A stretch of 64,000 nt of DNA from Ephemerocybe angulata. Its lineage: Eukaryota > Basidiomycota > Agaricomycetes > Agaricales > Psathyrellaceae. Location: NCBI GenBank assembly GCA_013368325.1, contig JAACJK010000059.1, positions 310,001-374,000 of the forward strand, given 5' to 3'. The notes below the pieces were generated by a model. The model saw nothing but the letters and a program-made list of their open reading frames with translations, was not told the DNA's origin and did not search any database. The position numbers and the translations under genes were made by a program. Every line of letters begins with the position of its first letter. Within the stretch, counting starts at the first letter, position 1. This document shows, piece by piece, positions 59,683 through 64,000 of this stretch.

Positions 59683-60289
59683 TTACAAGCGGTGGCGCTT
59701 AGCACAAGCAGGAACATGTTGACGAAAGGATACGGGTGTAAAGAAAAGCTTGCATCGTGGGCAAGGTTCAAGAAGGCTCCCTGCCTCCCAAGTCGTGATA
59801 CCCTTGCCGGAGAGGAGTACTCGAAGGAGCTTCTGCTCCTTGGGCGATGGCTCGACATCATCGTCAAGTGTAAGGTCAATAACCTCAGCACCTGGGGGAA
59901 TAACCCAAGGCTGACATGGGGGCGGAGGTAAACATTGGGGTCCAGACAATGCAAGATGCATCTTTTCAAACATCGGATGAGGTCGTGGATGGGGGATGGG
60001 GAGGGGAATAGCAGGATGGGCCTGATGGCGGGGTGGAGCAAGCATGGGATGGGGTTGGGGGCGTGGAAGGCGGGGTATTTGCTGAGGTGCTGGACTGCAT
60101 GAAGAACATCAGCCTTGGACATGTAGAGTAGGAGGCATAGACTGACGGAATATAAGCCGGAAGGGCTCTGATGGGAAATCCTTGCGGAATGTGCAAAGTC
60201 CGTCGCCAATCGTCTCTGGAAGGACCTTGCAGGCTGGTTAGAATAAGCTACAGAGCTAAAGATACTGTGTACATACCTGGGAACGACAT
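59683..60289 (-). CDS. Small protein with SUMO-interaction motif and C2HC zinc finger (168 aa)
   Basis: Exons 60289-60277, 60233-60147 and 60089-59683 join in phase (introns 43 and 57 bp) to 168 codons plus stop. The protein begins MSFPACKVLPETIG and has a Pro/His-rich middle. It then has VIDLTLDDD, a hydrophobic core followed by acidic residues as in SUMO-interaction motifs, and CPRCKLFFTPVSFRQHVPAC, which fits a C-x2-C-x12-H-x3-C zinc finger, near the C-terminus ending KRHRL. Likely a nuclear protein; its exact role is unknown. It lies 180 bp downstream of the F-box gene on the same strand. A longer overlapping frame in another phase (60473-59673) is not used because it lacks these motifs. 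Confidence 0.65.
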
Positions 60290-60469
60290 CTTGAAGATAC
60301 GAATGAGAGAGAAAAGAATGATAAAAATGTTCATATATAGGGGAAGGTCTCGGAGCCGGGTCAGGAAGCCGTGATACATTAAAGATCTGCAAGAAGAACT
60401 TGTCGTTAGATGTATGCCAGGTGAAGTGCAAAAGTGACATACTGTAAAACAAGAAGCAAAAAGCTATAA

Positions 60470-62007
60470 TCATTTGAAGACCGCAACACTAAGCCCAGAT
60501 GTCCTCGTGTCCTTGATATAGCACTGAAAGAGCTCCTCCGCCTTGCTAGGAAGAGTCGAATTCCAGAGGCCATAACGAAAGGTAACAATTTGAAGAGACT
60601 GCTTGTGCTTGTTGATAAAATGAAAAAATGAGTGGATTGCTGTATATGCCGTGGTGCCCTTGGGTTGGATGATCCACAACTGCAAGCTTTCGAGCTCAAA
60701 AACGTTGGCATTCTTGGGTTCATCCTTGGGTGTTCGAAGGGCACGGTATCCATAACTTGGCATGCCAAGGGACAGGTAGGCCAAATTAGGAAGAACAGAC
60801 TTCTTGAGAAACGCTCGAAGGCTGCTGGTTGTGCAGGAGCAAGGAAAAAAGAATTCGAGTGTCAAAGAAGTCAGATGGGGATGGGAGGATGAAGGAACGT
60901 CAGTCAGCCAATGAAGGTTGGCGATCTTGTAGTTTGAGGGGTACTCCATGTCGGGTTCGTAGTTTGCGTCCGATTCCGGCTCTTCAGATATAATGCACAA
61001 TCGCTGGATATCGGGAACGTGCAGCCTGGCGAGAAAGGCATAAACATGGTCATATCCCCATAAATTGATCCAAATGTCCATATCCTGGACGAGTGGAAGT
61101 CTATATGCTCGGTCGTTGGCAAGGTTGTCGGTGCTAATAGGAACAATTGAGGGGACTCGATCACAGTAGTCATGGTCATTCAACAGAAGCACAACTCGGT
61201 GTAACCGAGGGAATTGCACCAGGATTGTCCCGAGAGAATCGAGGTTCTATTCCAAAAAGGGGCCAAGACAAATGTCAGTTACGGTAGGAATGACCGCAAT
61301 GAAATCTGACGCCTTGTCAGGATACGCTCCCAGAGACAGATGTGAAAGTGATGGGAAGTCGTCCCCAGAGTGTTGATAGAAAGGGGAGGAACCAAAGGTG
61401 GTATGTTCAAGAGCAATGGAAAGATAAGATAGGCGGGGCCAGCCCACGGGGTCCCAAGGTAGCCGAAATGGATACTGTGCAGTCGTTGTGTCGGATTCCC
61501 ACAGAAATGGTGCGTGGATTGTAATTGACCTCCAGCAGGCCTTCTTTTCCACCAGAAATTCCATCAGCAGCTCAGCATCTGCTTCAGCAGAAGTGTTGAT
61601 GAATGGGAGACAAACATAAATCTCCAAAGGAGCCGTGCTGGACAAATCGGGGGTAGAGTACCAGCGCCTTGCAGCATCGAGTGACTGAGCACTGCTATCA
61701 AGTCTGACTGAGAAGCAGGACCAGAAGAGCTTGACAGATTTGCAAGTCTTAGCCCAATCGCTAGAGACCAGCATGAGATTCATCAACTGGTTGTTGTGAC
61801 ACTTATACACATCCCCCTTTCCATGTCCTGGATTGAGGAATGAGTTGAATGTGTCTGTTTGGCTGGTGCTGCCTAGTGCCTCCTGAAAGATGGTCTGGAG
61901 AACCTCTACAGGCAGGACTTTATGTTGGGCCTGTAGAAATCATGAGAATTAAGCCATATATACCGTACATATACACTGACCGCTCGTTCGAGGCGCCCGG
62001 GATGCAT
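60470..62007 (-). CDS. F-box/LRR-type protein (479 aa)
   Basis: Exons 62007-61981, 61930-61295 and 61246-60470 join in phase through introns of 50 bp (GTCAGT...CTACAG) and 48 bp (GTCATT...GAATAG) to 479 codons and a stop. The N-terminus has an F-box-like LPVEVLQTIFQEAL (residues 15-28) and LVSSDWAKTCKSVKLFW. The remainder has leucine-rich segments at regular spacing (PRLSYLSIALEHTT, FPSLSHLSLGAYPD, PHLTSLTLEFFFP, PNLAYLSLGMPSYG, FELESLQLWI). Such proteins pair with Skp1 in SCF ubiquitin ligases; mushroom genomes carry many. The second intron removes a TAG that would otherwise interrupt the frame. The gene appears intact. Confidence 0.8.
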
Positions 62008-62430
62008 AAAGTTGTGCTCATATTATAAGCTCTAAAAATAAAGTCTGCTTCAGGTTAAACATAGTATAGTGTGCACTATAAGGCATAATTTGAAACTGCT
62101 GCTCACTTTAACTGTTATCTGCTCACTGTGGTGGTGCAAGAAGGGAATGATGAGAGGGTCCAAATCCCTGGAGCCAGCAGTCACATGACTGATGCTTATA
62201 AATCGTGTAAGATCCAGCATAAGATAGTCATGTGACTGTTGCATCAATTCTGGCTGTGCAGCAACAACGGTTGGACCTCTCTCCTTTAAACCGCCACCAG
62301 TGAGTTCCCTCTTGGTTTGTAGATTAATATACTGATGAAATATATTTAGAACAGGATGTCCAACAGTAAATCCTGGGTTGTAGACCAAGAGCTTACTCTT
62401 GTAAATCATTATCACTCTGGTATGAATCGT
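62008..62430. other. Intergenic, AT-rich
   Basis: No gene is recognised; the 121-codon minus-strand frame at 62415-62050 has no family resemblance. The pair AGTCACATGACT (62180) and AGTCATGTGACT (62227) are near-palindromic and similar to one another. Confidence 0.35.
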
Positions 62431-63245
62431 TCTGAGTCTGGTCGTCTATTTAGGTGCCCATTGACCCTATTGATCGAGAGACTTATCATATAGGGTCAAG
62501 AGCAGCCCCTTATCAGTACCTGATTGAAAGGGATGTTCTTGTAGTAGGTGAAGTTGTGCAAAAAGGGTACAGAGGTACTGTCAAGGCTGTATCTATACAC
62601 GAACCCAGCGGCTGATTTAAGCCCAATCATTTGGGCTACAGATCCTCTGCTTCGAGAAAAGAGGATCAAGCTTATCTGGAAGGGTAAGAGGTATATTCTG
62701 CATCGGTGCAATCCAGAGTCGGGCACTGGCACCATTGCTGTTACCCGGTCAGACTTTGTGGTCGTACCTTTGTCAGAGATGTACCCTCAGCACCCGACAG
62801 CCAAGTTTGAGCATGTTCTTGCTTTTGATGGACCGCACAAGGGCAGGGAGCTCAAAATCATGAACTATGGTGACGAGATATGCGAGGTATCTGACTGGAA
62901 TGATAAAAGGCGCAGACGTAAGACTACTAGTATTCCTTGTTTGCATCTAGTAAGGATATGCTAGTAATGGTGCCTTGAAGCAATGTATAAGTTTGTTTGG
63001 CTTGTGTTTGATCCGGATTCCGAACCGAACGTCGACCTGGCTGATTGCTGCTTGGTTTCTACCTCCAACTTGCCCACTGTACATGTCTGCCCTCATTCTA
63101 AAATCTATTGCAACTGCTTTCAATCAGTTAAAGGAAGACGTCCGGGTAGCACTTCTAACTCAGGAGGGAAACATTCCTGCACTTGAGCAGCATGCTCGTG
63201 CTTGTGAACACTTGTGGTCCCAGATTGAGGAGGTATGTTATTGCT
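62431..63245 (+). pseudogene. KOW-motif (Spt5-like) gene remnant
   Basis: A frame upstream of 62612 reads ERDVLVVGEVVQKGYRGTVK, the KOW pattern found in transcription elongation factor Spt5. A second frame from 62548 includes KLIWKGKRYILHRCNPESGT and FEHVLAFDGPHKGRELKIMN, the latter also KOW-like. A third piece (about 62985) reads FVWLVFDPDSEPNVDLADC. Stops and frame changes separate them. Spt5-like genes are multiplied in some mushroom genomes; that this is one is inference. Confidence 0.4.
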
Positions 63246-63573
63246 GATTGTATGGTATCTATTGTGTTAATATCATCTCCCAGACCAAGTACCACTGCAG
63301 CACTTGCAGCACCTATTTTCGACTTTTTGGTCTCACATCCCATCACCATGGTCATTATCAATTTCACCGCTTTTCTTTGCATAAGAACTGTGGGAACTTC
63401 TATGTTTTTTCAAGTAGCCCTTTTTAATGGCTAGCACCAGGAAAGTAGCATGCACCATAGGTTAGACCAGTTTTCTACCTATCACTTGCACCAACTCAGT
63501 GTGTCCGTCCTCATTCTGCCAATTCCCAGTACCTTCTAACACAGTGCATCACCTAGCCACTGCCAGCTAGCAA
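63246..63573 (+). other. Possible zinc-finger exon, otherwise nothing
   Basis: Around 63285-63340 a frame reads YHCSTCSTYFRLFGLTSHHH, a C2H2-like pattern ending in a stop near 63428. It is isolated. Confidence 0.25.
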
Positions 63574-63954
63574 CATGAAGCTCAAAGTCTACAAGCTCTC
63601 GCAAGGCTGGAACAGCAAGTTTACTGTACTGACCTCTATCAGATTCCCATCACTGATGGTGTAAGTGCCGCACCTAGTTTTCTGCACTATCTCTGACTCA
63701 TTTCTGCGTGGCAGAATGACACCGTTCAAGAACTAAGCCTAAAGGCCATGATAGATAAAGAACTAAGCCTAAAGGCCATGATAGAGGCTATGAGTAACAG
63801 AAAAAAGCACAGCAGCATCCGCATTGTCTTCTCTCCCAGGAATTTGTGGTACTTCTACATTGATGCATCAAACTTTGGCGACCTCAAGACTTTTCCCTCA
63901 AGGACCCTCCTATTGATACTGCTACTGCCCCCCTTTTATGGACATCTTGGATGA
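63574..63954 (+). CDS. 5' part of an NGN/Spt5-like gene, may run past the window
   Basis: Exon 63574 to about 63660 (MKLKVYKLSQGWNSKF...) is followed by an intron with donor GTAAGTGCCG and acceptor GTGGCAG near 63715. The next exon, with a 10-residue duplication of KELSLKAMID, then reads SSIRIVFSPRNLWYFYIDAS. The length and the W-x-Y-x-(E/D)-A-like end resemble the NGN domain of Spt5-type factors. Confidence is low because only one domain is visible. It ends at 63954 in this frame. Confidence 0.35.
63728..63787 (+). repeat. Exact 30-bp tandem duplication within an exon
   Basis: AAGAACTAAGCCTAAAGGCC and the following ATGATAGAT are present twice in a row (63728 and 63758). The duplication keeps the frame and doubles KELSLKAMID. 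Confidence 0.9.
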
Positions 63955-64000
63955 GATGGTGTCTTATGGAGTATTATATGGGCAGTGGTTCCTGTTTGTC

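Noticed and set aside
59673..60473. A 266-codon minus-strand frame overlapping the small zinc-finger gene
   Set aside because: It reads through clear introns in the wrong phase and destroys the SUMO motif and zinc finger that the spliced frame contains.

Overview
The window looks like nuclear DNA of a mushroom-forming basidiomycete (Agaricomycetes). Genes are cut by many 45-60 bp GT-AG introns, and the recognisable families are ones expanded in that class: a KDZ transposase, CxC5/CxC6 proteins, F-box/LRR proteins, Tad1-like LINEs and Ty1/copia elements. It is a transposon-rich accessory region with a few islands of apparently intact genes. All gene models here were spliced by hand; none was checked against RNA or a database.

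Layout. 1-8.6 kb: a spliced unknown gene (1976-4485) and, downstream on the same strand, an apparently complete KDZ transposase (4794-8031) that splices into one 981-codon frame, followed by a 23-bp minisatellite. 9.4-13.4 kb: an intact small unknown gene, a divergent truncated gene, and an in-frame-stop copy of a widespread basidiomycete family. 13.4-22.7 kb: decayed genes cut up by DNA elements that share one terminal sequence and make 8-bp target duplications. 22.7-29.1 kb: gene remnants, a poly(A)-ended retroposon with a 9-bp duplication, and a degenerate pogo/Fot1-type transposase. 29.1-39.2 kb: a nest of Ty1/copia and Tad1-like LINE pieces, including a 5'-truncated LINE with a 13-bp duplication inside a copia fragment and a solo LTR inside a copia gag. 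39.2-45.6 kb: a decayed CxC5/CxC6 gene split by tRNA-like SINE pieces, plus other broken genes and element fragments.

46.0-52.2 kb holds the most interesting locus: a minus-strand gene of about 1,600 codons that reads as a TET/JBP-like 2-oxoglutarate/Fe(II) dioxygenase domain joined to a chromodomain and a long unknown C-terminus. An 842-bp element of the shared-terminus class sits in its last large exon with a perfect 8-bp duplication. 52.6-59.4 kb: GC-rich DNA full of short exons and introns, several of which are diverged copies of one another. 59.6-62.0 kb: two intact host-type genes (a SUMO-interaction-motif/zinc-finger protein and an F-box/LRR protein). 62.4-64 kb: KOW and NGN-like (Spt5-like) gene pieces.

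How the parts may work together (inference): KDZ transposons and TET/JBP-type oxygenases are known to be associated and co-expanded in basidiomycetes. Here an intact KDZ transposase, KDZ-linked cysteine-cluster remnants, short non-autonomous elements with 8-bp duplications, and a TET/JBP-chromodomain gene lie within 50 kb. The simplest reading is a battlefield between DNA transposons and a chromatin/base-modification gene, which itself has been hit by one of the elements.
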